Below, piece by piece: positions 1 through 6,820 of a stretch of DNA of 9,851 bases. The stretch's first letter is position 1, and each line of letters opens with the position of its first letter. Origin of the DNA: an uncultured Christensenella sp. (GTDB lineage: Bacteria; Bacillota; Clostridia; Christensenellales; UBA3700); contig CAJTVJ010000043.1 in assembly GCA_910579785.1 (NCBI GenBank), positions 1 through 9,851 on the forward strand, written 5' to 3'. Position numbers and translations under genes: made by a program. Below the pieces are notes generated by a model, which made no database searches, was not told where the DNA came from, and worked only from the letters and a program-made list of their open reading frames with translations.

Positions 1-24
1 AACGGCTTTGCAAAAAATAAGCAA

Positions 25-44
25 TATAAATTTCAATTTAGCGT
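25..44 (+). repeat. Dispersed 20-bp repeat, copy 1 of 3
   Basis: The sequence is TATAAATTTCAATTTAGCGT. The same 19-20 bases recur at 621-639 and 1611-1630, always on the plus strand and always at the edge of a small accessory gene, with unrelated sequence on both sides. This copy lies upstream of the terminator and promoter of the DUF6194-like gene. All copies can be read in one frame as Lys-Phe-Gln-Phe-Ser-Val, so descent from a coding segment is possible. No integron core site (GTTRRRY paired with RYYYAAC) is recognisable around the copies. Confidence 0.85.
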
Positions 45-78
45 TTCAAAGTACAAAATTAAAAATTGCGAAGATCAC

Positions 79-102
79 GAGCTACGAATCAAATCGTAGT
101 TC
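79..102 (+). terminator. Probable Rho-independent terminator of an upstream gene
   Basis: A 9-bp stem (79-87 pairs with 94-102, one G-T wobble) closes a 6-base loop and is followed by TTGCTTTTTG. It would end transcription entering from the left edge. It abuts the promoter of the next gene at once: the candidate -35 starts at 103, so the T-rich tail and the promoter overlap. The stem is only moderately GC-rich, so strength is uncertain. Confidence 0.55.
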
Positions 103-131
103 TTGCTTTTTGATTGTTGTTTTGCTATAAT
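103..131 (+). promoter_or_regulatory. Sigma-70-type promoter (extended -10) for the DUF6194-like gene
   Basis: A perfect -10 TATAAT is at 126-131, preceded by TG one base away (123-124), which makes it an extended -10. The -35 candidate TTGCTT (103-108) is weak and sits 17 bases upstream. The predicted start of transcription near 138 leaves about 35 bases of leader before the ATG at 173, with the ribosome site GGAAG at 161-165. Confidence 0.7.
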
Positions 132-172
132 GATTGTACGATAAACAGTAATTTATATAAGGAAGTTATAAA

Positions 173-619
173 ATGCAAACTGACGATATCCTTAAATACT
201 GCCTTGATAGTCTGCCCGATACGGTTTTAGTAAGCAGTTGGGGCGAAAGCGGTATTTTCTATAATCCGAACAAAAAACTTAAACGCGGAATTTATGTTTT
301 GACCGTCAAAGAGAAAGACGGTGACAATGATAAGAGTTCGGATTTGAACAGAGAAAAAATTTACCGCGTTAATATAGGTATTCGCAAAAACACTTTTATA
401 AATATGTTTGGCTCTGTTCCTACTCGTCCGCCAAAAGGTGGTATTGTAGATATGCCGTATGACTTTGCGAAAACCGATAAAATATTGCCACACCCCGTTT
501 ACGCTTGGATGAGTTGGGTATGTGCGCTCAACCCGTCCGATACAACCTTTGAAAGATTAAAGCCGTTAATTCAAGAGGCTTATGAGTACGCAAAGGAAAA
601 ATATTCTAAAAGGAAGTAA
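173..619 (+). CDS. DUF6194 family protein
   Basis: The protein has 148 residues and is soluble, with no signal peptide or membrane segment. Its whole length resembles the DUF6194 family as I know it: an N-terminal aspartate-rich start (DDILKYCLDSLPD), the central SDLNRE...YRVNIGI segment (about 56-71), and the C-terminal LPHPVYAWMSWVCALNPS block (about 105-122), the family's best conserved stretch. The family has no established biochemical role, so none is assigned. The start is supported by GGAAG seven bases before the ATG and by its own extended -10 promoter. The gene ends one base before copy 2 of the 19-bp repeat, so it is bounded on both sides by that repeat and looks like an accessory cassette. 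Confidence 0.8.
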   Translation: MQTDDILKYCLDSLPDTVLVSSWGESGIFYNPNKKLKRGIYVLTVKEKDGDNDKSSDLNREKIYRVNIGIRKNTFINMFGSVPTRPPKGGIVDMPYDFAKTDKILPHPVYAWMSWVCALNPSDTTFERLKPLIQEAYEYAKEKYSKRK

Positions 620-620
620 G

Positions 621-639
621 ATAAATTTCAATTTAGCGT
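621..639 (+). repeat. Dispersed 19-bp repeat, copy 2 of 3
   Basis: Nineteen bases identical to copies 1 and 3; only the first base of the 20-base version differs (G at 620). It begins right after the TAA of the DUF6194-like gene and ends 19 bases before the ATG at 659, so it fills the intergenic gap almost completely. Confidence 0.85.
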
Positions 640-658
640 CGCAAAAAGGAGAACGACA

Positions 659-1153
659 ATGAAAGATAAAGAAATGACTTATGAAGAAAAGTTGAACGTA
701 ATGGAAAAATTCGGTCTGCAAAAAGAATGGGCGAAGTGGGAATTGAAACAGGAAAACGAATATTTTGCCGTTCTTCCCTCTTTCCGCTTTTTGAAGCCGA
801 TTAGCGACCACCTTGAATTTCATAGGGGCGGCTTTGCTGATATGATAAAAAAATATCAAGAGCAGGGCGAGCTTGACGAAAGATTTCCCGAAGTATCCGC
901 TTTGATAAAAGAAGGCGCTTCGATAGAAAGCATAGAAAAGTTTGCGTTTGAAAGAGTGCAAGAAGCCGTCGAGTGCATTTTGTACCAACTCGGCGACCAG
1001 GAGTGCGCAGAATGCGCAGACGTGTTTGACGAGATAGATTGTTCAAAAATAAAAAAGATGCGCCTTATGGAAATCAATGATGACGGAACGCCTACAGGTC
1101 GGCGCGCCGTTGAGCTTCACGGAAAAATTCCGTTTTCCGATATGGAAGATTGA
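659..1153 (+). CDS. Hypothetical acidic protein, 164 aa
   Basis: I do not recognise this family. The protein is soluble, acidic and largely helical in character, with no signal peptide or membrane helix. The start is clear: AAGGAG lies seven bases before the ATG. Residues 95-130 hold several cysteines (ECILYQLGDQECAECADVF), including a Cys-Ala-Glu-Cys pair that could bind a metal or form a disulfide, though no standard metal-binding motif is complete. The N-terminus (EEKLNVMEKFGLQKEWAKW) looks amphipathic. The gene follows repeat copy 2 and may be co-transcribed with 173-619, since no terminator is visible between them. It could be an immunity-type or regulatory accessory protein, but nothing in the sequence establishes this. 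Confidence 0.75.
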   Translation: MKDKEMTYEEKLNVMEKFGLQKEWAKWELKQENEYFAVLPSFRFLKPISDHLEFHRGGFADMIKKYQEQGELDERFPEVSALIKEGASIESIEKFAFERVQEAVECILYQLGDQECAECADVFDEIDCSKIKKMRLMEINDDGTPTGRRAVELHGKIPFSDMED

Positions 1154-1208
1154 CCGTGTTGAAATAATATCGCTATATGCCGCAATAAAAAATGCGGAGA
1201 AAAGTATT

Positions 1209-1256
1209 ATGGATTATAATAAATTGGTTTCTTTGCTGAATAAATTGGTCAAATAA
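1209..1256 (+). CDS. Possible 15-codon small ORF or leader peptide
   Basis: ATG at 1209 follows GGAG (1196-1199) by nine bases and opens 15 codons (MDYNKLVSLLNKLVK) ending in TAA at 1254-1256. The stop codon overlaps the ribosome binding site (AAGGAG, 1255-1260) of the next gene, the usual geometry for translational coupling. The peptide would be short, cationic and amphipathic. No attenuator hairpin or regulatory codon run is seen, so it may be chance or the remnant of a longer gene. Confidence 0.3.
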   Translation: MDYNKLVSLLNKLVK

Positions 1257-1266
1257 GGAGCGTAAA

Positions 1267-1602
1267 ATGGAAATATGCGAAATAACGCTTGATAGCAAAC
1301 AGTATGACCTGTTAAAAAGTATGCTTGATTGCGGCAGAAGGGCGGACTTAATAAGAAAAATACCAATCAACGGAAAAGAGTTGTTTTATGATATGATTCA
1401 CGAAATATATTCGCCTGTAACAGACGGATGGAGTACGCGTGAAATCATGTTGAACGAATCTGCCGATGCGCTAAACCTGTTACGATTTATGACAAAACAG
1501 ATATTTCCGAACGATGAATACTATTTTGTGCGACAAATAGGAAGAAAATGGGCGAATTTTCGTTTTGAAAAAGATTGCACAATTATAATATATAAAAATT
1601 GA
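1267..1602 (+). CDS. Hypothetical protein, 111 aa
   Basis: I do not recognise this family. The protein has 111 residues and is soluble, with mixed charge and an aromatic-rich C-terminus (DEYYFVRQIGRKWANFRFE followed by a hydrophobic strand TIIIYKN). The pattern suggests a small alpha/beta protein. The start is well supported by AAGGAG six bases before the ATG. The gene ends eight bases before repeat copy 3, so this gene and 659-1153 together form the second repeat-bounded unit. No own promoter is evident in the 113 bases after the previous stop, so co-transcription is likely. Confidence 0.7.
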   Translation: MEICEITLDSKQYDLLKSMLDCGRRADLIRKIPINGKELFYDMIHEIYSPVTDGWSTREIMLNESADALNLLRFMTKQIFPNDEYYFVRQIGRKWANFRFEKDCTIIIYKN

Positions 1603-1610
1603 ACAAGTCT

Positions 1611-1630
1611 TATAAATTTCAATTTAGCGT
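1611..1630 (+). repeat. Dispersed 20-bp repeat, copy 3 of 3
   Basis: Identical over all 20 bases to copy 1. It closes the second cassette-like unit (640-1610) just after the stop of the 111-residue gene. The 188 bases that follow, to 1818, hold no recognisable gene. Confidence 0.85.
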
Positions 1631-1818
1631 AGAATATTCGTTTTAGGTTACTACTTCTCCTTATAACAGATTATACTCATGCCCCTCTGCAATCAAAAAT
1701 CATTCTATACTCTTCGTGTCATACAAATTGTAAAAATGAACTGTCAAGCACAAAACTGTATGGATGGCTGTATAAATAACTATTTCACTATACTTTGATA
1801 AACTTGCTTTTTCAAATC

Positions 1819-2394
1819 ATGCAACCGACTAACCTATTAAACGCTGAAAACCGTATAGAATTGCGGTAATGGCTTATTAAAAATCATGATAAAGAAAAAG
1901 AGTGCTGGGTTATTGTAAAACGCGGCAGACCGCAAAACGACAGTACCTTTTGGTATATAGATGCCGTTGAGGAAGCGCTGTGTTTCGGGTGGATAGACAG
2001 CACAACTAAACGACTTGAAAATGGCGTTACGGCTCAAAAATTAGCACCTCGCAAAAAACACTTGCTTTGGTCGGAACTGAATAAAGAGCGTTGCCGCAGA
2101 TTGGAAAAATTAGGTTTAATGACCGATAACGGTCGAGCAGTATTGCCCGATATGTCGCCGTCAGGGTTTGTTATAGATAGCGATATCTTAACGGCACTAC
2201 AAGCCGATGAAATTACTTGGAACAACTTTATGAATTTCCCGCCGCTTTATCGGAGAGTGCGAATTGATACTATACAAATAAAAAAGAAGCAACCGGAATT
2301 ATTTAATAGCCGACTAAAAAAGTTTATAGAAAATACAAAGCAAAATATAATGTTCGGCGAATGGAACGACAACGGTCGTTTACTAGATTACTAG
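1819..2394 (+). pseudogene. YdeI/OmpD-associated family protein, broken by one nonsense codon
   Basis: Reading from ATG 1819 gives MQPTNLLNAENRIELR, then TAA at 1867-1869, then WLIKNHDKEKECWVIVKRG and on without a further stop to 2394. The rest matches the YdeI/OmpD-associated family: FWYIDAVEEALCFGWIDS, LPDMS near the middle, FPPLYRRVRIDTIQ, and the C-terminal FGEWNDNGRLLDY. Total length (190 codons plus the internal stop) is normal for the family. Family members commonly have Glu before the first Trp (REWL), so a single G-to-T change, GAA to TAA, would explain the break. No good ribosome site precedes 1819, so the exact start is uncertain. A start at TTG 2062 would remove the conserved N-terminal half. 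The lack of other damage suggests a recent mutation or a base-call error. Confidence 0.8.
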
Positions 2395-2575
2395 TAAGTA
2401 TTAAGTTTTATAATAAAACATAAATTTGGCACATTGACAGAATGGTGACTTAATAAATATACAAACGACAAAAAGCAAAATACAAGTAATAAAAAACGAT
2501 ATAAATACTTACGTTGACCTCTCTTCTCTTACAATCGTTAAACCATGCGCCTATATGTTAACAACTTTTATAATA
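2395..2575. other. Gene-free AT-rich interval
   Basis: No ORF of interest is seen. A perfect -35 TTGACA at 2434-2439 is followed after 18 bases by TATACA (2458-2463), a possible second promoter with nothing coding close downstream. A 9-bp inverted repeat, GTAAGTATT (2394-2402) with AATACTTAC (2504-2512), brackets it. Either could be chance in DNA this AT-rich. Confidence 0.35.
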
Positions 2576-2604
2576 TTGAACTTTTTTATAAAACATGTTA
2601 TGAT
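2576..2604 (+). promoter_or_regulatory. Sigma-70-type promoter of the sulfatase maturase gene
   Basis: TTGAAC (2576-2581) and TATGAT (2599-2604) are separated by exactly 17 bases, each one or two bases from consensus. The predicted transcript start is near 2611, giving an untranslated leader of about 75 bases before the ATG at 2687. Confidence 0.75.
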
Positions 2605-2686
2605 ATTACACGGATATAAATAGCTAAATCAAAAAGAAGACTAGCCTCGTTGAATTTTGCTAAATTAGGAAATAAAGGAACTACCT

Positions 2687-3778
2687 ATGAAAAAAGATTT
2701 GTCAATAATGATCAAACCGGCTTCCAGCGCATGCAATATGCGATGTGAATATTGCTTTTATCACTCTTTGGCGCAATCAAGAAAGGACGAAAGCTTTGGA
2801 ACAATGACGCAACATACGGCGGAAAATCTTATTAGACAAGCGCTTGAATTTAGCGACGGCGGAAGTATATACTTCACTTTTCAAGGCGGCGAGCCTTTGA
2901 TAGCCGGCAAAGACTTTTTCTCTCAATTCGTATCGACCGTCAATAAATACAATATGAAAGGCAGCCCGATATATTACGGTTTGCAGACAAACGGCACTTT
3001 GATAGACAGCGAATGGGCGGATTTCTTTGCTACAAACAACTTCTTATTGGGGCTGAGTCTTGACGGCAATGAAAATGCAAACCGTTTTAGAGTGGACGCA
3101 AATATGAACAACACATTTTCCAAAGTCAAAGAGGCTATGGACTTGCTGAATAAACGCGGTGTTGAATTCAATATTTTAGTCGTGGCGACAGGTCATACTG
3201 CCGACAATATAGAAGACGTATACAATTATTTTAAGAGGCAAGGAATCAAATATCTGCAATTTATCCCCTGCCTACGACCGTTTGGAGATAAGAGCGTAAG
3301 TCCTCTATATATGGACGTCGATCAATATACGTCTTTTCTTATCAAATTATTCAAGCTATATGCAAAAGACTACGCCAACGGCGAATACATAAGCCTAAGA
3401 CAGTTTGACAATTACGTACGCCTATTTCTAGGACAAAATGCCGAACAATGCGGCATGAACGGATACTGTTCTCGACAATTTGTCGTTGAGGGCAACGGCA
3501 ACGTCTACCCCTGCGATTTTTACTGCTTGGACGAATGGTTGCTCGGCAACGTCAATGCCGACTCTTTTGAACAAATCGCTTCCAATCCAAAAGCATATAA
3601 ATTTATGCGCGACTCGCTTCAAGTTGATAAGCAATGCCAAGAATGCGAATATTATCGCTTGTGCCGAGGCGGCGGATGCAAAAGAGCAAAAGAAGACAAC
3701 GACTACTGTCTGGCATACAAAAGATTTTTTAAAGAATGTCTGCCGTTATTTAAATTGTTTATCGATGCGAGAGGTTGA
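2687..3778 (+). CDS. Anaerobic sulfatase-maturating enzyme (radical SAM, SPASM domain)
   Basis: This enzyme converts a cysteine or serine in the sulfatase CxPxR/SxPxR motif to C-alpha-formylglycine in the cytoplasm, using S-adenosylmethionine. The radical-SAM CxxxCxxC motif is Cys16-Cys20-Cys23, and QGGEPL (66-71) fits the SAM-binding GGE motif. The C-terminal SPASM region carries Cys255, Cys261, Cys276, Cys280, Cys317, Cys320, Cys326, Cys331, Cys341 and Cys351, enough for two auxiliary 4Fe-4S clusters. Asp277 directly follows Cys276, where the Clostridium perfringens enzyme has its catalytic aspartate. Length (363) is close to that enzyme's (about 370). AAAGGA seven to eight bases upstream fixes the start. 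It converges with the sulfatase gene, its evident client, but has its own promoter, so it could also serve other sulfatases of the cell. Such enzymes are oxygen-sensitive, which suggests an anaerobe. Confidence 0.93.
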   Translation: MKKDLSIMIKPASSACNMRCEYCFYHSLAQSRKDESFGTMTQHTAENLIRQALEFSDGGSIYFTFQGGEPLIAGKDFFSQFVSTVNKYNMKGSPIYYGLQTNGTLIDSEWADFFATNNFLLGLSLDGNENANRFRVDANMNNTFSKVKEAMDLLNKRGVEFNILVVATGHTADNIEDVYNYFKRQGIKYLQFIPCLRPFGDKSVSPLYMDVDQYTSFLIKLFKLYAKDYANGEYISLRQFDNYVRLFLGQNAEQCGMNGYCSRQFVVEGNGNVYPCDFYCLDEWLLGNVNADSFEQIASNPKAYKFMRDSLQVDKQCQECEYYRLCRGGGCKRAKEDNDYCLAYKRFFKECLPLFKLFIDARG

Positions 3779-3784
3779 AATAAA

Positions 3785-3832
3785 AGGAGTTCAACGGTTT
3801 GTCAAATGTTCCGACAATATAGTTGAACTCCT
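3785..3832. terminator. Hairpin terminator between convergent genes
   Basis: An 11-bp perfect stem (3785-3795 with 3822-3832, AGGAGTTCAAC and its complement) encloses a smaller inner stem (3799-3803 with 3813-3817). Read on the minus strand the stem is followed by TTTTATTT, a good U-tract for the sulfatase transcript. On the plus strand the tail is CTCTTGTCTTATTT, weaker. It probably serves both arms. Confidence 0.75.
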
Positions 3833-3842
3833 CTTGTCTTAT

Positions 3843-5165
3843 TTAAAATATTTTTGCCTTTACGCCTTCTATTTTCTCTATATCTTCAAGCAAAGTCTTT
3901 TTGAGTTCCCTCTTGGTATCTTTATATTTTCTATTTCTCACAAGATTCTTGTGCTGAGCAGGATCTGCGATATTGTCGTATAGCAAATCTTCCTTATAAA
4001 GCTTGCTGGTCGCCTTTTCTATACCGAAAGAAAAGGGCTTTTTGACGCTGTAAGTATATTTGTCGGTAATTATAGCCCGTCCCAACTGCGACTCGCTTAT
4101 CTGTAAGAAAATGTGATCTCTGCCCTTGTCGTTTTCAAGCATAGGAAGTATGCTTTCGCTTTGGTACTCTTTTGGTATTTCCGCGCCAGAGATATCCAAA
4201 ATCGTAGCAGACAAATCAAGAAGATTGACAAAACCTCCAAAGCGTTTGCCTATGTATTTCTGTGCGCACTTCAACTTGGCAAGACCGCCGCCTGTCATGA
4301 CAAACGGCAAATGCGTACTTGCGTCGTGCGCGCTTCTTTTATATTCAAAGTTTCTAGTCTTAAAGTGACAGCCGTGGTCGGAAGTGTAAATTATGACGGT
4401 GTCGTTCCAAATGCCTTTATCCTTGACCTTTTGAACTATGTCGGCAAAATTCTTGTCAAGACGCTTGCAGCAGGCAAGATATCTCGCATACTCCTCTTTG
4501 TAATTCCCTTTCAGCCCTACCAAATCGTCAGGATACGGCACGTCTTGAAATTGCTTATCTTCGCCTTCTGCGCATTGGAATGTGTTGGCAGTGTTTTGAT
4601 GGTGAGGTTCAAGCTGGGATATCATCAAAAAGAACGGCTTGTCTTGATCGTATTTGTCGATATAATCCATTGCAAAATCGTTTATACAGTCACTGCGTAT
4701 GCCTTCAAATTCAACTTTATTGTTGTCTTTGTCAAACATATATCCGCCGTGTACGTCGGAAGTAAACTCCAAACAATCTGCCGCAAGCCAATAGTCGTTG
4801 TAACCGCCTCGCGACTCTTGCGGAATAGGCAACTTCTGCACGTTTTGTCTTGGCTTTGGTCCCATCGTATCCGACGCCAAATGCCACTTGCCTATATACG
4901 ACGTATTGTATCCGTTGCGATTGAGAACTTTCGCAATAGCATTGTCGTCGTCTTTATCCATTGATATGCCGTTGATATAGCAATTATTTTGAGTGGCATA
5001 AAGACCTGTCTGTATGCACGCTCTTGCAGGTCCGCACACAGGCTGACAGGTGAAAGCATTGTCAAAAAATATGCTGTCGTCAGCCATCGAACAGATGTTG
5101 GGCGTTACGCTCTCATTGACGGTGTCGTATCTTTGCTGGTCGCTGAAATATAAAATAATATTCAT
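3843..5165 (-). CDS. Cysteine-type sulfatase (sulfatase-like hydrolase), cytoplasmic
   Basis: A sulfate-ester hydrolase of the alkaline-phosphatase-like fold (S1 sulfatase family), 440 residues. The catalytic motif is Cys44-Gly-Pro-Ala-Arg48 within QPVCGPARAC; Cys44 should become formylglycine. Other family landmarks are SDQQ at 8-11 (metal ligands), GKWHLA at 92-97, EPHHQ at 186-190 and TSDHG at 261-265, then EYKRS. I place the start at the ATG at 5165 (MNIILYFSDQQ), which puts the first strand where the family has it and follows GGGG by five bases. An upstream in-frame ATG at 5258 would add a 31-residue extension and overlap the permease gene. No signal peptide is visible, so the enzyme should act inside the cell on an imported substrate. 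That substrate cannot be read from the sequence. The permease gene lies 47 bases upstream on the same strand, so the two probably form an operon. Confidence 0.92.
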   Translation of the reverse strand: MNIILYFSDQQRYDTVNESVTPNICSMADDSIFFDNAFTCQPVCGPARACIQTGLYATQNNCYINGISMDKDDDNAIAKVLNRNGYNTSYIGKWHLASDTMGPKPRQNVQKLPIPQESRGGYNDYWLAADCLEFTSDVHGGYMFDKDNNKVEFEGIRSDCINDFAMDYIDKYDQDKPFFLMISQLEPHHQNTANTFQCAEGEDKQFQDVPYPDDLVGLKGNYKEEYARYLACCKRLDKNFADIVQKVKDKGIWNDTVIIYTSDHGCHFKTRNFEYKRSAHDASTHLPFVMTGGGLAKLKCAQKYIGKRFGGFVNLLDLSATILDISGAEIPKEYQSESILPMLENDKGRDHIFLQISESQLGRAIITDKYTYSVKKPFSFGIEKATSKLYKEDLLYDNIADPAQHKNLVRNRKYKDTKRELKKTLLEDIEKIEGVKAKIF

Positions 5166-5212
5166 AATATCCCCGTTATATTTTTTTATCGTTTTTTGTT
5201 TATATGACGGCT

Positions 5213-6010
5213 TTAAGCCTTTAACGCCGTCGAACTTGTCACTATGTTGATAATACATATCACCATTACCGCCAACTGCATTATATTGAAAGCTACGGCA
5301 GTGACTTTGCCTGATATCTTTTTGCCCACTATGCTGCCTATAAAACCGCCGAGCACTCCGGCAATTACCATATACGGCAGCATCGAAAGGTCATATGCCC
5401 CAAAGCCTCCGCCTATGAGTATAGTAACGACTTTTGCTATCTGAGCAAACATTATCGTTATTATCGACGCAAACGTCGCTTCTTTTATTTCCATGCCAAA
5501 CAAAAGCATAAGTATGGCTACGTTCAGCGGACCGCCGCCTATTCCCAAGAATGACGAAAGTATGCCGAGCATAATACCCACAATTAAGTAAAACATTATA
5601 TTTTTAAGATGCAACGGCTTTATCCTCTTTCTGAAAAGCATATAAAAGAATATACATACTATCAAAAAGAGCAATATAGAATTTTGAATTACCTTTATTG
5701 TTTGAGCATTGTCTGCTCCGTCTGTCATCGACTCAAAGACGTATTGTCCAATCACGCCGCCGCCGGCAGACGATATGCCAAGCGCAAGCAACTTTGCAAT
5801 GGAAATCTCCCTTTTTCTCCTTACCTGCCTTGCAAAAGTCGTCACAGACATGGCAAGCACCGTAATAGACGACAGCGCGCCTATCGAAGCGCTGTCAAAG
5901 TCTCCCATCATATCAAGCACGGGCTTGATTACCACTCCGCCGCCCATACCTGTTATTGCGCCCGCAAAAGTGCAAATCAAGGCTATACAAAAATATAAAA
6001 TCGCAGTCAT
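5213..6010 (-). CDS. TauE/SafE family membrane permease
   Basis: The protein has 265 residues and about seven to eight hydrophobic segments. It shows the duplicated glycine-rich loops of the TauE/SafE (formerly DUF81) family: GMGGGVVIKP at 21-30 in the first half and LGIGGGPLN at 155-163 in the second. A charged cytoplasmic loop (ARQVRRKREIS, 60-70) follows the positive-inside rule. Members are thought to move sulfite, sulfonates or other small anions, often outward; specificity cannot be read here. Its place directly ahead of the sulfatase suggests handling of a sulfur compound linked to desulfation, such as export of the released anion or uptake of a substrate. This is an inference from context. 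The start has AAAGAAG touching the ATG, an unusually tight spacing. Confidence 0.9.
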   Translation of the reverse strand: MTAILYFCIALICTFAGAITGMGGGVVIKPVLDMMGDFDSASIGALSSITVLAMSVTTFARQVRRKREISIAKLLALGISSAGGGVIGQYVFESMTDGADNAQTIKVIQNSILLFLIVCIFFYMLFRKRIKPLHLKNIMFYLIVGIMLGILSSFLGIGGGPLNVAILMLLFGMEIKEATFASIITIMFAQIAKVVTILIGGGFGAYDLSMLPYMVIAGVLGGFIGSIVGKKISGKVTAVAFNIMQLAVMVICIINIVTSSTALKA

Positions 6011-6022
6011 CTTCTTTATTTT

Positions 6023-6051
6023 ATGTTATCACATTATTTATTGCTTGTCAA
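6023..6051 (-). promoter_or_regulatory. Candidate promoter of the permease-sulfatase operon
   Basis: On the minus strand a perfect -35 TTGACA (6046-6051) is followed after 17 bases by TAACAT (6023-6028), which is preceded by TG plus one base, an extended -10. The transcript start would be near 6016, leaving only about six bases before the ATG at 6010, so the message would be nearly leaderless. That is odd and lowers confidence; another promoter farther up may be the real one. Confidence 0.5.
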
Positions 6052-6117
6052 TTTATATCAAAAAGCGACACGATAATCATATAAATATAAAAACAAAATT
6101 ATCATTACAAATACTTT

Positions 6118-6175
6118 CCGTTATCGGCAAAAACATCAATTTGCGACAAGTTTATTTTTAATAATTTGCCGATAA
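6118..6175 (+). promoter_or_regulatory. 58-bp paired-arm element, left copy
   Basis: The arms TTATCGGCAAA (6121-6131) and TTTGCCGATAA (6165-6175) are exact inverted repeats 33 bases apart, preceded by CCG at 6118-6120. The same design, same spacing and same CCG recur inverted at 9181-9238, while the interior is not conserved. This copy lies about 108 bases upstream of the permease start. It may be an operator or the end of a 3.1-kb segment. Confidence 0.7.
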
Positions 6176-6277
6176 GTTTGATATAGAAAATAACGTTTTT
6201 TAATACTTATATTTGATTTTCATCTTTGATAGCAACGCCTATAAAAAGCTGCTTTGAAAAATCATTCTTAGCTTTAT

Positions 6278-6820
6278 CTATAAGTTTTCTTGCAACCGTT
6301 TCAAAAAAATTTCCGCGCACTTTGGAAATACCTGATACTTCTTCCACGCAATATCGAGATGGGATATAAGTTGGGGATAGAGCGGACGAAAACACAAATT
6401 TGAGTTTCCCGTGGTATTTAATATTTTATCCAGGCTTACCGCATACCCAAGACCTTCTTCCACAAGCAAGGACATATTGTATAAAAGATTGCCCGTAGCA
6501 ACTATATTCAGCTCTTCTTCGCTTTTTTTAAACCACTCGCCTATTTTGTTTTTTCCTATCGACTGACGGGAACGGATAATAGGTTTGTCCCATAAATCTT
6601 CGGGCGTAATATATTCTTTATAAATATATTCCAAGCGAGCCTTGCGCAATAACTTTAAAGGCTCTTTATTTTGTTTAAACATTGTAAGAACGTTTTCAAC
6701 AATTTGAATATAATCGCTTTTACATCTTGGGAAAAAGCGTTGAGTGAATATAAATTCTTTGGTGTGATGCTCAAAACGGATTGCATCGCGCAAAAACGGC
6801 GGGCGCAAGTATATTCGCAT
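6278..6820 (-). pseudogene. LysR-type regulator, C-terminal effector-domain fragment
   Basis: Residues from about 57 to 180 of this ORF match the C-terminal half of a LysR effector-binding domain: LRK..., KEYITPEDLWDKPIIRSRQ, NIVATGNLLYNMSLLVEEGLGYAVSLDKI, and the end DIAWKKYQVF...AEIFLKRLQ. The N-terminal winged-helix DNA-binding domain and the first half of the effector domain are absent; an intact LysR regulator has about 290-300 residues. The first 56 or so residues (MRIYLRPPF... to about NKEPL) do not resemble LysR or any family I know, and lie in DNA that overlaps the start of the next plus-strand gene. No convincing ribosome site precedes the ATG at 6820. It is best read as a remnant left by a deletion, unable to bind DNA. 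Confidence 0.75.

Noticed and set aside
1..99. Open frame from the left edge to TAG at 97-99, a possible 3' end of an upstream gene
   Set aside because: A second frame is also open to 132, the stretch is low in complexity, and the stop would fall inside the terminator stem. A partial gene is possible but not supportable from 33 codons.
25..1630. Integron attC sites
   Set aside because: The repeat shows no GTTRRRY/RYYYAAC core pair and no long imperfect inverted structure common to all copies, and no integron integrase is in the window.
2062..2394. Independent 110-residue gene starting at TTG 2062
   Set aside because: The upstream sequence in the same frame continues the YdeI/OmpD-associated family without a break up to the TAA at 1867, so this is the 3' part of a longer broken gene.
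4113..4964. 283-codon plus-strand frame opposite the sulfatase gene
   Set aside because: It is the antisense shadow of a strongly conserved sulfatase gene, with no ribosome site and no recognisable protein features.
5166..5258. Longer sulfatase start at 5258
   Set aside because: It would overlap the permease gene by 46 bases and add a lysine-rich extension before the conserved first strand; the ATG at 5165 has a ribosome site.
6207..6395. 62-codon minus-strand frame overlapping the LysR fragment
   Set aside because: It overlaps the recognisable LysR C-terminus in another frame and has no family resemblance or ribosome site.
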